The position numbers were made by a program, and so were the translations under genes. The notes below the pieces were generated by a model that did not search any database, was not told the origin of the DNA, and saw nothing but the letters and a program-made list of their open reading frames with translations. From Anaerolineales bacterium UBA2181 (GTDB lineage: Bacteria > Chloroflexota > Anaerolineae > Promineifilales > UBA4811): DNA of 64,000 bases. Each line of letters starts with the position of its first letter. The stretch's first letter is position 1. The DNA is taken from NCBI GenBank assembly GCA_002328075.1, contig DCVT01000031.1, forward strand, positions 496,001-560,000, given 5' to 3'. Positions 20,501 through 28,884 of the stretch are shown piece after piece.

Positions 20501-20554
20501 GAGCAGCAGTACCAGCAATCCAAACCATAACCATCTCGTCTTTTGCTTCATCAT
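14546..20554 (-). CDS. Bacterial alpha-2-macroglobulin with thioester motif
   Basis: A 2,002-residue exported protein that should trap attacking proteases covalently. The N-terminal signal (residues 3-25, ending QVAC) may be a lipoprotein signal, though the -3 residue is unusual. A Pro/Thr-rich linker follows, then several Big_5-like Ig domains with repeated FNQPMD-type motifs, then macroglobulin domains beginning near YLYTDRPIYRPGHTVYFKG. The A2M domain has TDSSGRARVEIPLPDSLTTW. The thioester motif CAEQ is present (Cys1510, Gln1513), followed by the helical complement-like domain with YDGGWGWW, then a receptor-like end. GAGGTG lies 4 bases before this ATG; the next codon is also ATG. No penicillin-binding protein 1C gene, the usual partner of E. 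coli-type A2M, is adjacent. Confidence 0.92.
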   Translation of the reverse strand: MMKQKTRWLWFGLLVLLLGGTQVACALSRTATPTPVPTTSATGVVQTRVPTAIPPTISATATSAPTATPMPPLPPQVVSRSPARGEELPIDTPLMIRFDQPMNRGSVEGAFSIEPAVAGQLEWADDQTVLFKPTGQFDRQTRYDVTIAESAKSAAGLVAEMPFAFRFQTVGFLEVSQVLPADGTEQVDVDTTITVMFNRPVVPLVHSAQVASLPQPLRLEPAVAGKGEWLNTSIYVFRPSQPMAAGTTYQAIVPAGLSDLTGGVLASDYAWSFTTQAPRILWIRPEDKATRVGLNESISVTFNQPMDRASTEAAFRIVTDATTTPPAGTFSWNTAGTELGWRPRGMLAMATAYTWEMGAGANAAAGQAALENSMVAQFWTVEYPALLFTSPADGETRADPYGGLDLYFASPMDSATIVPNLTILPEPTRVYTWYDSWEDRFYVGFTKQPSTDYTVTVGAGMADPYGNTLGRETVVRFTTNQLSPMAHLNTPGTIGTYNAYTPTVVYAVYRNVNRLDLTLSSLSSDDLVRLTAPGSWQAWDRYTPPSGSIIRQWNVPVEDPLDQTLIWRLPLTVDGRNPLPPGVYYLTMTSPGLEYWNTSRHVLVVSSINLTVKAAADQVLVWATDLVSGQPVVDLPITLVDSDRQRMASGRTGKDGLFFSTYESEAYALYAFSAQPGDDLFSAGSTDWTSGISPWDFSLPYEDYRFQRDKVYLYTDRPIYRPGHTVYFKGILREPDEARYRLPDRSTIVIEAYDWNDTLIYQKTLSVSAEGTFAGEIHLDQDARTGGYHFLVDPRGIGEWVYFQVAAYRKPEYQVEVASAREHLVAGETVQAEVTASYFFGGPVNNARVEWVVLSDSYSFSGPGRYSYQDYSDWYDYWWDQEPFYGYGQAVAEGIGLTDSEGRLTIQLPADLGDKTSARLWTLEATVIDINEQRVTGRTQVVIHPAAQYAGIYADRYVATMGEQQGVNLIAVDLQSEPVAGADVTFVALQREWFNVQLTEGDRTWWEWTVQETPVFTQSVRTGADGRATLTFDPPAGGSYRLRVIIRDDAGRENRASTFLWVSGDAFVSWRMENNDRIELIADRDSYQPGDVAEILIPSPYQGEVQALVTVERGKFFQQQVITLRGNSEIYRLPITAEYAPTVYVSVVLVKGIDETNPLSGFKVGVVRLNVSAEQQALTVTLTPQSTTLGPGDIASYDVLVTDHQGRPVEAELSLALVDLSVLTLAADPAPPILDAFYSGRGLGVMTGVGLVLNVDRLNEQVADKAKGGGGGDGAAMGIGIEVRTEFPDTAYWEAFLRTDSSGRARVEIPLPDSLTTWRLSAKAVTADTRVGQSSVDVMATKPLLIRPVTPRFFVVGDRATLGAVVHNNTASSLDVEVTLAAQGVELADAANRQVSIPAGGRVQVNWNIEVQDVDYAGFIFTARGGGLSDATKPTLATGPDGTIPVLHYSAPDIVGTAGQLIDTGSRTEGILLPPNVDTSLGTLQVEIAPSLAAAMQDGLTFLEHFPYECAEQTVSRFLPNVLTYQALKSLGLDDPALATKLTGLVSDGLQRLYNQQHYDGGWGWWSNSESNLQVTAWVLFGMDKAQEAGFAVDETVLANAQRFVTNRLQVPSRISTQWEANRLAFALYALAERDAIPVSRLETLYSERDKLSHFGKAYLALAYGLLEGGGTSRIDTLLADISGEAILSATGAHWEESARDWWNWNTDTRSTAIILDLLAQYDPENDLAPNVVRWLMVARQKGHWETTQETAWALIALTDWMVATGELDADYQYEVGFNGSLIAEGSATRQNVRETTRLEVAVRDMLVDQVNQLSIGRSAGTGRLYYTAHLETYLPVPELEPIGRGVMVAREYTAASCDPEEETCERITSIALGEAIRVKLTVIAPHSLYYVVVEDPLPAGAEAVDQGLLTSSSLDQGEGWQPASTGYRWGWWGWWWFNQTQVRDDKVILFADYLPAGTYEYTYIMRASLPGSYQVIPTTAREFYFPEVFGRSEGMLFVIEP

Positions 20555-20824
20555 TTGACACCTCAATAATCGGCCGTGCGAAAATCCGGGTTACACGCAA
20601 TTCAATTATAGTATAACGCAGCCTGTCCAGGTATAGTTCCCGGATCCCCAAAATAGCCCAATTCCCATCGCGCGTCGCTCTGTCAACTGACTGCTTTAAC
20701 ACTCGGGCCGAGTGTTCATCGAGCGAACCTGCCGCATCTGCAAGTAAAATCAAACCCGGGCCCCAACATGACTGGCTGATCAATGCCCGGGAGTGGACTG
20801 ACGCAAAAGGGCCGGATTGTAAGG

Positions 20825-21244
20825 CTATCGAGGGCGGTGATACTGCAGCTTGGACGCCCGATACCGGGCAATAGCACTCTGTACCTGCCGATACAGATTG
20901 TCGGCGTCAAAAGGCTTGATGAGGAACCCGCTCGCCCCCAGCTCAAAGCAGGCTGCAATTCGGTCCAGAGGGGCATCAACGCTGACCATCAGCACGGGCA
21001 CGGCCCGGCACTCGGTGCGCGCCTGCAGCTCCTTTAACACCTGAATGCCGTCCATTTCCGGCATGACGGTATCCAATAGAATCAAGTCCGGCAGTGCCTG
21101 GGTGACCGTGTGCAGACACTCCTGGCCGCTGCGAGCCACCTGCACGTTGTACTCGCCCATCTTTCCCAGAATTGCCCGAATTGCCTCAACGGCCTTGGGG
21201 TCATCATCGACCACCAGCACATTGGCAGCGCCGTTTGTTCGCAT
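20825..21244 (-). CDS. Single-domain response regulator
   Basis: A 139-residue CheY-like receiver with no output domain. The acidic pocket VVDDDP (Asp13-15), the phosphoacceptor in LILLDTVMPEMDG (Asp58), and the conserved lysine in LIKPFD (Lys110) are all present. It receives phosphate from a histidine kinase that is not in the window. It lies between the alpha-2-macroglobulin gene (about 270 bases away) and the glycosyltransferase cluster, with over 100 bases on each side, so it appears to be its own transcription unit. The output is probably through protein contact. Confidence 0.92.
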   Translation of the reverse strand: MRTNGAANVLVVDDDPKAVEAIRAILGKMGEYNVQVARSGQECLHTVTQALPDLILLDTVMPEMDGIQVLKELQARTECRAVPVLMVSVDAPLDRIAACFELGASGFLIKPFDADNLYRQVQSAIARYRASKLQYHRPR

Positions 21245-21353
21245 GACTATCGCCGATCTGTGCTACACACTGCTGATTGAGGAGGGTTCAACCGAGACTG
21301 CTCACGGTGGCATTATAGCACGGTCAGGCGAGCGCCTGAATATGACGGCAGTC

Positions 21354-24206
21354 CTACCGGCCCTCTGGTGACAGGAGAACGGGGCTGCCTAGCTGTTGGC
21401 CGGTCATTTGCAGGTACATGCCGACCCGGAAGTGAAGCGGTTGGCTGGCACCAAAGGGGACCTGTACCACGTGTTCATCTGCAACAACCTCTCCGGTGGC
21501 CCACAATGAGGTCGGATACTGGCCCTGTAGGGGCTCGCTGTCGGCCTGTCCGACCATGGCACCATCGGCGGCAAGCGCGTGCACCATCACGGCAAAGTCC
21601 TGCTCCATTTCCTGCCGGCATTGCCAGTAAAGCGTCAGCTTGATCTCGCCGCCGCCGGACCGGTCCAGGTCATATCCCAACAGCTGCACCTGGTCACCCA
21701 ATACCAGGTCCAACTCCACTTGCATCGGCGGCGGCGTGAAAGACCTTGCCGGCCGGGTTACTGTGATGGTTCCCAGCTCAATCAGGACCGGGTCCGCCGC
21801 CAGTGATCGTGCCTCGATAACCAACGGCCAATCCCCGGCAGGCATGTCCAGCGGAACACGAACTCCATAGCGGTCGGCTACCCCTTCCCCAGGCTGCCAC
21901 CTGCGCGTCGGATAGGTGTTGTGAACCGGGGCCCCTTCATAGAGCAACTGCTGGCCCAACCACAAACGGATCTGATAATCGTCCTGCAAGCCATCAGCTT
22001 GCCAAAAGAGCGTGAGGAGCAGGGGCTCGCGTGTGCGCACGGACGTCCGGTCCAGGTTGTACCCCACGAGCTGCAGTCCGGGTCCGACAGGCTGGCTGAG
22101 GAGTTGCCGATACCCGCTTAACGGAAGCGACCCTTCGGGATATCCTGCCGACAACTCTATCGGGAGGTGCGCCGCCAGTCCGCCAAACGAGCCATCGGCA
22201 TCCACGATGGGCAGGTTGCTGTTGTCCCCCACTGAGTAGAGACCAACCCGCAGCAGATAGTCGCCGGGCGGGATTCCAGCCGGCAGCGTCAACAGCAAGC
22301 GATCGATGAACCGCTCACCCGGCGTCCACTGGCCGGAAGGATACTGGAATGGCAGCGTCTCCGTCCACGTAAACCCCCATGGGTCCACCAGATGGGCAAA
22401 GACCTGGTAATCGTCTCGGGGAGCCGGATTCAGCACGCGCCAATGCAGAACGACGTCCACCGTTTTCCTGGAGGCCTCCAGCAGGTCATACCCTTCCAGC
22501 TGGACCATATGGCCAAAGTCGGAATCTGCCGGGTGCGTCGCGTTATCCAACAAGCCGGTTGACAACTGGTAGGCGCGAAATGCCGGTTCACCGTCGGGAC
22601 CGGGTGGCACCGGCAGCAGGGTTGCGGCCGCCGCGTATGGCTCAGCCCAACTCCAATCCACCGAGCGAGGGACCAGCAGGACGGCCGAACTTGTGGAAGG
22701 CTCCACGACGGTTCGTCCCCCGGTCAACCAACGTAGACTGGGATAGTCTCGGGCCAGGAGGGCCAATGTGGGATGGCGGTAATGCACCGAAGCCACATAG
22801 ATCTGAGTGTCGGCGGTGTAATTCCGATTCAGCCACTCGGCCGCGTCAGCCAGGTCTCCGTCCGACGCCTCATAGTGGTCTGCTCGCCCTGCCAGCTCAA
22901 CAAAGTAGTCGTGGGTGGTAAGGGAGGCCGTCACGGTCAGGGTGACCCCCAGCAGAAGCCAATGGAGCACTTGCGACCGACGCCACCGCCGGCCGGCGGC
23001 CAACTGCATTGCCGTCAGCAGTCCCAAAGCAGGAAAGACATAGACCAGCGGCAACATGCCGGCCGCCCGCAGCGAATGAGGGATGATGTCGGACACGGTC
23101 AGGGCAGTCGGCAGGATCATCACTGGAATCCACGTCGCCAGCAGCACACCGCGGGCCAGCGCCAGCGGCCTGCGGTCCACAAGGCGCAGGGCGACCAGGA
23201 TGATCCCTGCCACAAAGGCAGTTGCGAGGATGGGGCCGAACACGGGCTTGCCCGGCAGGTTGAATCGCGCCAATGGATCACCGCGCACGAAGAACATGCC
23301 CAATGCCTGAATCAGTGCCTGCGGAACGGTCAGACTGGAGCCGTGTCCGGCAACCTGTTCCAGGCGCACTGTGAACCGTTGTGGGTTCTGCCAGAAATAC
23401 CAACCCAATGGTGCAAAGACCGCCGTCGCCGAGGAAACGAAAACGGCCGCCTGAGCAGCGCGGAATCGGCGGCGGCCATGATCTGTCAAAATGAGTGTCA
23501 GGAGCGCCAGCGCCAGCGGAACAGGGAAGAGCCGCGCGGCCAGATAGGTGTAACCGGTCAGGCCACAAAACGCTCCGCCGACAATCAACAACCTCCAGCG
23601 GTTGTTGCGCAGCCCGCGCCAGAGCAGCGCCAGGGTGATGGCTTGCAGCAGCGGCTCTGCAACTGCACGTAATCCAACCCGGCTGAGCACAAGGTGCCAC
23701 AAGGATGTGGCGAGCAAAGCGGCGGACATCAAAGCCAGCCAGAAAGGCGTAGCCGGCGGCCAGGACGGCACTCTTGCTCGGCACCTATCCAGCCGGCCAG
23801 CGGGTGTCGAGCAGTCCGTGGACCACGTTGGGTCCGCACTGAACATCTCGTACACACACCAAAAGGTGGCCGCAACGGTCAGGGTCCCCACAATGGCGCT
23901 GGTCAGGCGTAAAGCCAGCAGGCCCGAATCCAGCAACCGCATCACCCCAGCAGTAAGGTAGAAAAAGAGGACCTCTTTGCCGGTGTATGCGGTAATGAAC
24001 AGAGGCCTATAGCCCTCGTCGGCGATGCTGGTGGCCAGAATGACGTTTGCCGCCTCGTCATAATACGGGCCGGCCGGCGGTCGCGGCAGTCCCCAGATGC
24101 GCAGCAGGCCTGCTACCGCCACCACGACAAGGACCCCGGTTGTGGCTAACCGGCTTGGGCGCCAGGGGACTCCAGGCTTCAAGGTATCTCCACCATGGTA
24201 AGCCAC
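21354..24206 (-). CDS. GT39-type membrane glycosyltransferase with three beta modules
   Basis: This 950-residue protein has an N-terminal membrane domain of about 11-13 helices. The motif PPAGPYYDEAANVILA places the conserved aspartate of GT39/ArnT-like transferases in the first external loop; such enzymes move sugars from polyprenyl-phosphate to an acceptor. From about residue 540 to the end are three copies of a 120-150 residue beta-rich module (LxGYDL, YWQ, vfaH, W.pGE, aGdYllrvGLY). The same modules end the next two genes. The GTG start overlaps the upstream gene by 28 bases. It may use sugar supplied by the GT2 encoded upstream. Donor and acceptor are unknown. Confidence 0.75.
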   Translation of the reverse strand: MAYHGGDTLKPGVPWRPSRLATTGVLVVVAVAGLLRIWGLPRPPAGPYYDEAANVILATSIADEGYRPLFITAYTGKEVLFFYLTAGVMRLLDSGLLALRLTSAIVGTLTVAATFWCVYEMFSADPTWSTDCSTPAGRLDRCRARVPSWPPATPFWLALMSAALLATSLWHLVLSRVGLRAVAEPLLQAITLALLWRGLRNNRWRLLIVGGAFCGLTGYTYLAARLFPVPLALALLTLILTDHGRRRFRAAQAAVFVSSATAVFAPLGWYFWQNPQRFTVRLEQVAGHGSSLTVPQALIQALGMFFVRGDPLARFNLPGKPVFGPILATAFVAGIILVALRLVDRRPLALARGVLLATWIPVMILPTALTVSDIIPHSLRAAGMLPLVYVFPALGLLTAMQLAAGRRWRRSQVLHWLLLGVTLTVTASLTTHDYFVELAGRADHYEASDGDLADAAEWLNRNYTADTQIYVASVHYRHPTLALLARDYPSLRWLTGGRTVVEPSTSSAVLLVPRSVDWSWAEPYAAAATLLPVPPGPDGEPAFRAYQLSTGLLDNATHPADSDFGHMVQLEGYDLLEASRKTVDVVLHWRVLNPAPRDDYQVFAHLVDPWGFTWTETLPFQYPSGQWTPGERFIDRLLLTLPAGIPPGDYLLRVGLYSVGDNSNLPIVDADGSFGGLAAHLPIELSAGYPEGSLPLSGYRQLLSQPVGPGLQLVGYNLDRTSVRTREPLLLTLFWQADGLQDDYQIRLWLGQQLLYEGAPVHNTYPTRRWQPGEGVADRYGVRVPLDMPAGDWPLVIEARSLAADPVLIELGTITVTRPARSFTPPPMQVELDLVLGDQVQLLGYDLDRSGGGEIKLTLYWQCRQEMEQDFAVMVHALAADGAMVGQADSEPLQGQYPTSLWATGEVVADEHVVQVPFGASQPLHFRVGMYLQMTGQQLGSPVLLSPEGR

Positions 24207-27200
24207 TCTGATGGCACACTGAGTCGGGCGCCGGTCTCGAGGACGTACAGACCAACGGCGAGTCTGTACTCCCCTGCGGCCAGCCCTTCCGGGACGGCGA
24301 ACGCGTGGTCATCCACAACATACTCGCCGGGCGCCCATCCCGGCGTTGGGCGTTTCCAGCCGGCCGGGACCCCGTCCGACTGGGCGACGGGCTGGCCGTC
24401 TCGGTTGATCAGGTGGACAAACACGCGGTAGCTGGTTTCCATCTCTCTCATGGCCTGCCACACGAGGCGCAGCTCTACAGTGCCGCCCTGCAGGGTGAGG
24501 TCGTAGCCGACCAGACGGGCGACTGTAGCACCGGTGGGGTCTGAGTACGCCAGGTCGGTGACGTGTGCCACGACGGGTGATATCCAGAACCGAGGCGGCG
24601 CACTGATCTCCAGCGCCTCAGGCAACGGAGTGGATCCCAGCGGTATGCCGTCCGGATCCAGTACTGTCAACTGCCACGAATAGGTCCCGTCGGCTGCCCG
24701 ACCTGGAATCTGCAGCAGGTGCTGACCCATGAGTTCGTCACCTACCCGCCAATTGGAGGGAGGCCAGTCATCACGGATCAATTCCAACGGCCACTCGCGC
24801 ACCGTCGCGCCATCTGGCCCGTTCAGCGCCAGTAGCGCTGTGAGGTGAGGTAGGATGGCTTCCGCACGCCAAAACAGTGTGACCAACACGGGGTCACCCG
24901 GCGATGCCTCGCGCCGGTCTAGGTTTACCCCTAGTAGCGTCAGGTCGGACCATCGCCGGTCCAAACGGTACTGCATCTTCAGGCTGGAGATGGGTGAAGC
25001 GGGGCGTTCCACATCCAACTCGCCGATGATCGCGCTGGGACCGGCTACATTCCCGGCCGGGTCCAGCAGGTTGAGCGGCGCCAGGGTAGTGCGGTCAAAT
25101 ACGGTGAGTTGTAGCTGGTAGCGGCCGGGCGGTGTGCCTCCCAGGATGGCAACGCTGTGGCTATCCCAAGCCCACACACCGGATGACCATTCGTAGGTAG
25201 GGGGATGAGGCCTGTAGGTGCGGGGTCGGAAGCTTTCCTTGGCGCTCCAGACGAGACCGGCCGCATCCACCAGAATGACCCTGGTCTCATAATCGCCTGC
25301 TGGCTGTGCGCGGGCAAGCCAGGCCAGATTGATCTCCAGCTCTGACCCGGCCGGAGCTGGCGCCAGGTGGTATCCTAGCAATTGAAGACCGTCTGCAAAG
25401 GAGCGCGGCGCGACCACCAGTGGAGGACCCAGCCCTACGAGAGATTCGTCCACCAGACTCGCCCGCCGGAGCGGAGTCTTGCCAGCGTCGACCAGCCATA
25501 GTTTGGCTCCAACCAGTACGGTCACCATCAAGACTACGGCCGCCAATTGGCCCGGCGACAAGCGGACTGGAGACCACGTTCGACAGGCTACGCGTTTTTC
25601 CGGCCACCGTAACCTGATTGCCTGGACGCCGCCAGATAGGGAGGTGGTCGCCAGCAACGCGACCAGGCCGGTCAGGGACACGGCGACGGCGGTGGCTCGC
25701 AGCGGAGTCAACTCCCAGCAGATGGCGATGGTGTGCATTCCGGCCGGAACGTGAAAGGTGATCAGCCCTGTCTCCGGCGCCGGCGATACCTGTACCTTTT
25801 GGTCATCCACCCGCACAGCCCACCCTGGAAAGAAAAAGGTGTGGTATAGGGCCTCAAAGGAAGAGGGCGAGTCCACCACAATAGTGGCCCGGTTGGGGCC
25901 ATATTGCTCTCGGAGCAGGGTTGCTCCGGTTGGCAACCGGCTGGATTCAAACCGACGCGCCACTTGCCCGGAACGCAAGGCATCCTCCATGGGAGAGCCG
26001 TCTGGTCGCTGATGGACCCAACGTGGCAAGTACGCTCCCAATGGATCGACGCCGGTGTGGCCGGTTTGGCGCTCATAATCCATTACGTCCCCGATCGCTG
26101 GATCCTCCGGAAACGAGCAGGCAGCCGGATAGAGCCAGGGATACGCTGCCAACAGCATCACTGATATCACCGCACAACCCGCCAACGTTGTGATCACTGC
26201 CTTGCGGCTCAGCAAGGTGCAGGATGCGCCGGCAAGCAGCGCCACCGGAAGAACTGCGCGGCCGACCAATCGCCACGGGAACTGGACAAACCGGATTAGC
26301 GGGAGGTTCTCCCACAAGGGAAGGCTCGGTGGTAAAGTCAGAAACAACATGCCTGCGCTGGTTACGGCCAGTGCAGCGGCCAGCCAGCGGCGCCGTGAAT
26401 CGCCAAGTTTCAGCGCCGCCACCAGGCCGACGGCTGCGAGTCCCAGTTGAGGCAATCCTGCAGGAACGTGAAGTGGTGGGTTGAGCAATGTGGGGTCTGA
26501 AGGGGTTGGAGCGGCGAGCAACTCGGCCAAGGAGGCCAGGTTGTAGTGAAAGTCATTGCCCCTGGTTGCGTGGTCGAGGTAGAGTTGCACGTTGCCGGTC
26601 TCGGCAATGGCGGGAAACCAAGCGAATGCGGTCAGTGCCAGGCCGGCCAGCGCCGGAGCGGCCAACAGCAGCCAACGTACGGTGGAACGATTACGTCGGG
26701 GCTGCAACAGAAGCAGCAGAGCCAGGTACCCGAGAAGCAGCGGGGCAAACAATAGCGATGAGATGTTGTGAATGAGCAACAAAGCAGCCCAGGAAAGGGC
26801 AGCACCCAGGAAGGCCAATCGGCTGGGCCGGAAGACCCAGTGCCAGAAAAACCAAAGGATCCAAGGCAGGAGCGCCAGAGCCATGGATTCGGGCAAGTTG
26901 CCCCGCTTGTAGATATCCAGCATCTGGTAAGGTGCGGCCATATAAGCTGCCGCCGCCAGCAATCCGGACCAGTCGCTGCGCCACATCTCGCGCGCCAAAA
27001 GGAAGGAGCCCCAGCCAGACATCAGTACACAGCCCACATAAACAGCGTTCACCGCGGTCGGGATGGTCATGCCCAGCAGGTGAAGCAGTTCTGGCAGGTA
27101 ATAGGAGAGCAATTCACGAAAGTTGAAAAAGGGGAAACCGTACCCGTATACCAGGTTGGGCATCCATCGGGTGAAAGCTAACCCTTGGTCGATGGCATCT

Positions 27201-27376
27201 CGCACCGCCACCAGACGGTACAGGTGCAAATACCCGTCGTGACTGCAGTAGACCTGGTTGCGCAGGAGGGGCCACACCAGGGGTGTAGCAAGCAAGGTGA
27301 CCGCCATCAAACCGGCCGTGGGAGACCGACGAAGGCAGGCGGCAACTCTAGCGATCATTGATTTTTGGTTCTCCAT
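24179..27376 (-). CDS. Large polytopic membrane protein with three beta modules
   Basis: From the ATG at 27376 the protein is 1,065 residues. The first 540 form a polytopic membrane domain with CSHDGYLHLYRLVAVRDAI and FNFRELLSYYLPELLHLLG, the pattern of proteins annotated as 6-pyruvoyl-tetrahydropterin-synthase-related or YfhO-like membrane proteins. The membrane part is followed by an extracytoplasmic domain and a further helix. The last 400 residues contain three beta modules like those of the neighbour (LVGYDL, LVWQA, VFVHLI, WAPGEYVVDD, GEYRLAVGLY). The start is uncertain: an ATG at 27358 is also possible. It probably glycosylates or modifies a surface polymer together with its neighbours; this is inference. 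Confidence 0.65.
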   Translation of the reverse strand: MENQKSMIARVAACLRRSPTAGLMAVTLLATPLVWPLLRNQVYCSHDGYLHLYRLVAVRDAIDQGLAFTRWMPNLVYGYGFPFFNFRELLSYYLPELLHLLGMTIPTAVNAVYVGCVLMSGWGSFLLAREMWRSDWSGLLAAAAYMAAPYQMLDIYKRGNLPESMALALLPWILWFFWHWVFRPSRLAFLGAALSWAALLLIHNISSLLFAPLLLGYLALLLLLQPRRNRSTVRWLLLAAPALAGLALTAFAWFPAIAETGNVQLYLDHATRGNDFHYNLASLAELLAAPTPSDPTLLNPPLHVPAGLPQLGLAAVGLVAALKLGDSRRRWLAAALAVTSAGMLFLTLPPSLPLWENLPLIRFVQFPWRLVGRAVLPVALLAGASCTLLSRKAVITTLAGCAVISVMLLAAYPWLYPAACSFPEDPAIGDVMDYERQTGHTGVDPLGAYLPRWVHQRPDGSPMEDALRSGQVARRFESSRLPTGATLLREQYGPNRATIVVDSPSSFEALYHTFFFPGWAVRVDDQKVQVSPAPETGLITFHVPAGMHTIAICWELTPLRATAVAVSLTGLVALLATTSLSGGVQAIRLRWPEKRVACRTWSPVRLSPGQLAAVVLMVTVLVGAKLWLVDAGKTPLRRASLVDESLVGLGPPLVVAPRSFADGLQLLGYHLAPAPAGSELEINLAWLARAQPAGDYETRVILVDAAGLVWSAKESFRPRTYRPHPPTYEWSSGVWAWDSHSVAILGGTPPGRYQLQLTVFDRTTLAPLNLLDPAGNVAGPSAIIGELDVERPASPISSLKMQYRLDRRWSDLTLLGVNLDRREASPGDPVLVTLFWRAEAILPHLTALLALNGPDGATVREWPLELIRDDWPPSNWRVGDELMGQHLLQIPGRAADGTYSWQLTVLDPDGIPLGSTPLPEALEISAPPRFWISPVVAHVTDLAYSDPTGATVARLVGYDLTLQGGTVELRLVWQAMREMETSYRVFVHLINRDGQPVAQSDGVPAGWKRPTPGWAPGEYVVDDHAFAVPEGLAAGEYRLAVGLYVLETGARLSVPSEWLTMVEIP

Positions 27377-28691
27377 CGGGCGAGCCCACCACAATGGACA
27401 CCGGCAGAATAAGCCGGTCGTCCGCAGCTGGGGTTTCTTGTGCACGGACTAAAGGCAACCGGGTGCCGTCAGTTGCTCGATAGAGTCCGGTCGCGATGGT
27501 ATAGTCGCCGGCCGGTGCTTCCGAAGGGAGTTGAAGCACGTATGGGTCGGTGATCACTTGCGGCGGCGCCCAGGAGTCCGTTGGGCTGTCAGCAGGCCAC
27601 CGGTCTGCCTGCGTGGCGGTAGCATTGTCGGGTCCCAGTACGTGAGCAAAAGCGGTATATGGCTCCCCCGGCCGGGTCTCTGCTTGCCAGTATAACGTCG
27701 GTTGGATTTCCGTGCCCTGGTCTGTCCGCCTGGCCGTTATCGCCATGCACCGCAGCCAGATCTGTTCGCCTGGAAGGTAGTTCAGTGGTGCCGCCATGTC
27801 CGGTGGCAATTGGTACAGCCGGTCGGTGGTTTGCACCGTGATGTGAGCCAAGGTAAGCATGGGCCCGCTTACCTCCAATCCATCTGCGTTCACCAGCCTC
27901 ATGCGCAGCGGCAATGAGCCGGGGTTGAGTCCGGATGGCGTCCAGATGGTGTACTGCTCGCGCAGACGCCAGCCAGCCTCCCAGAGGTCAGAGGGCGCTC
28001 GGCTCAAGGGTAGGTCGACCAGCGTCTCGTCACCCAGGATCCAGCGGATCATCAGTCCATCCGGCAGTTCTTCTTGAGCCCACCAGTACCGTGTTGGTTC
28101 GATCCGTTCTCCAGCCGCCATCACCTCCGGGACGGCAGCGTGCCCCATCAGGACAAGAAGCCCGTCCAGCCAGGCAGCAGTGGCGGTTATCGGTGGCCGG
28201 ACATCTGTTGCGGTAAGGGGCTGTTCTGGTATGGGACTTGACAGCCTTGGTGAGGTAAAGACCACCCCTCGGAATGGGTTGTTGGCATCCAGCACAGGAA
28301 GGCGGGCGCCCGACGCAGCATCATAAAGCGCCAACTCGAACCAGTAATCGGCTGGCGGGATGCCGGCGGGCAATTTGAGGGTGTACTCCACATAGGTGTC
28401 CTCGTCTGTAAGCCAATGCTCAGGGCTGAAGCCCAGGTGGTCGGTGAGCGGGGTCTCGGGCGAACCCCAGGAGCGTCCCCAACCGTCCAAAAGTGCGAGT
28501 TGAACCGTATACCTGCCGCCAGGTTGCCGTAGCGCCCAGCGGACTCCGACGCCTGCCTCTTGGCTGGTGGCCCAGGCTTCTGCTCCCAGCAACGGAACGC
28601 GTTGGCCAAATGAGATGGGTTCAGTCACGTTGGCGGAGGTGCCGAGAACGGTCTCCGGCTCCACGCGGCCGGATAAAGTCAAAGACCCCAT
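27348..28691 (-). CDS. Protein made of three glycosyltransferase-type beta modules
   Basis: About 447 residues with no membrane segment. It reads as three beta modules: ISFGQRVPLLGAEAW..., LLVLMGHAAV... and IWLRCMAITA..., each followed by W-pG and PAGDY-type strands. In the neighbours these modules end large membrane proteins. Here the membrane part is missing and the upstream sequence is the start of an unrelated phosphodiesterase in another frame. It is therefore probably the remnant of a longer gene after a deletion; a stand-alone secreted protein is less likely because no signal peptide is seen. The start is a guess: ATG at 28691, with GTG at 28784 as an alternative; neither has a clear ribosome site. 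Confidence 0.45.
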   Translation of the reverse strand: MGSLTLSGRVEPETVLGTSANVTEPISFGQRVPLLGAEAWATSQEAGVGVRWALRQPGGRYTVQLALLDGWGRSWGSPETPLTDHLGFSPEHWLTDEDTYVEYTLKLPAGIPPADYWFELALYDAASGARLPVLDANNPFRGVVFTSPRLSSPIPEQPLTATDVRPPITATAAWLDGLLVLMGHAAVPEVMAAGERIEPTRYWWAQEELPDGLMIRWILGDETLVDLPLSRAPSDLWEAGWRLREQYTIWTPSGLNPGSLPLRMRLVNADGLEVSGPMLTLAHITVQTTDRLYQLPPDMAAPLNYLPGEQIWLRCMAITARRTDQGTEIQPTLYWQAETRPGEPYTAFAHVLGPDNATATQADRWPADSPTDSWAPPQVITDPYVLQLPSEAPAGDYTIATGLYRATDGTRLPLVRAQETPAADDRLILPVSIVVGSPDGEPKINDR

Positions 28692-28884
28692 GTTTGCCCG
28701 GGTTGCAGCCGGTGACAAAGGTTGGCCACGCTGGCAAAGTAACCGGGGGGAGGGTCGACAATGGTGAACCGTGAACACCAGCACGCATGAGGGCTGCCAG
28801 ATTGGGCAAGAGGCCGGACACTGTCCAGGGTGGGATCAGATCGAGCGTGCCTCCGTCGATCCCATGGACGAGGACTCTACTCAT
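28621..28884 (-). pseudogene. 5' fragment of a type I phosphodiesterase / alkaline-phosphatase-like gene
   Basis: The first 70 codons clearly encode the start of a nucleotide pyrophosphatase/phosphodiesterase: VLVHGIDGGTLDLIPPW with the metal aspartate, LPNLAALMRAGVHG, then PPVTLPAWPTFVTGCNPGKHGVFDF with the catalytic threonine region. After this the frame loses family character and stops within 18 codons, while the family is normally 450-600 residues. The ATG overlaps the stop of the upstream GT2 gene (ATGAGTAG), so the original gene was in the operon. A deletion with frame change has joined this start to the module protein. Confidence 0.7.

Noticed and set aside
28621..28623. TGA ending the phosphodiesterase fragment as another selenocysteine codon
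   Set aside because: Family similarity is lost about 15 codons earlier and nothing coherent follows in that frame, so this is a broken gene, not recoding.
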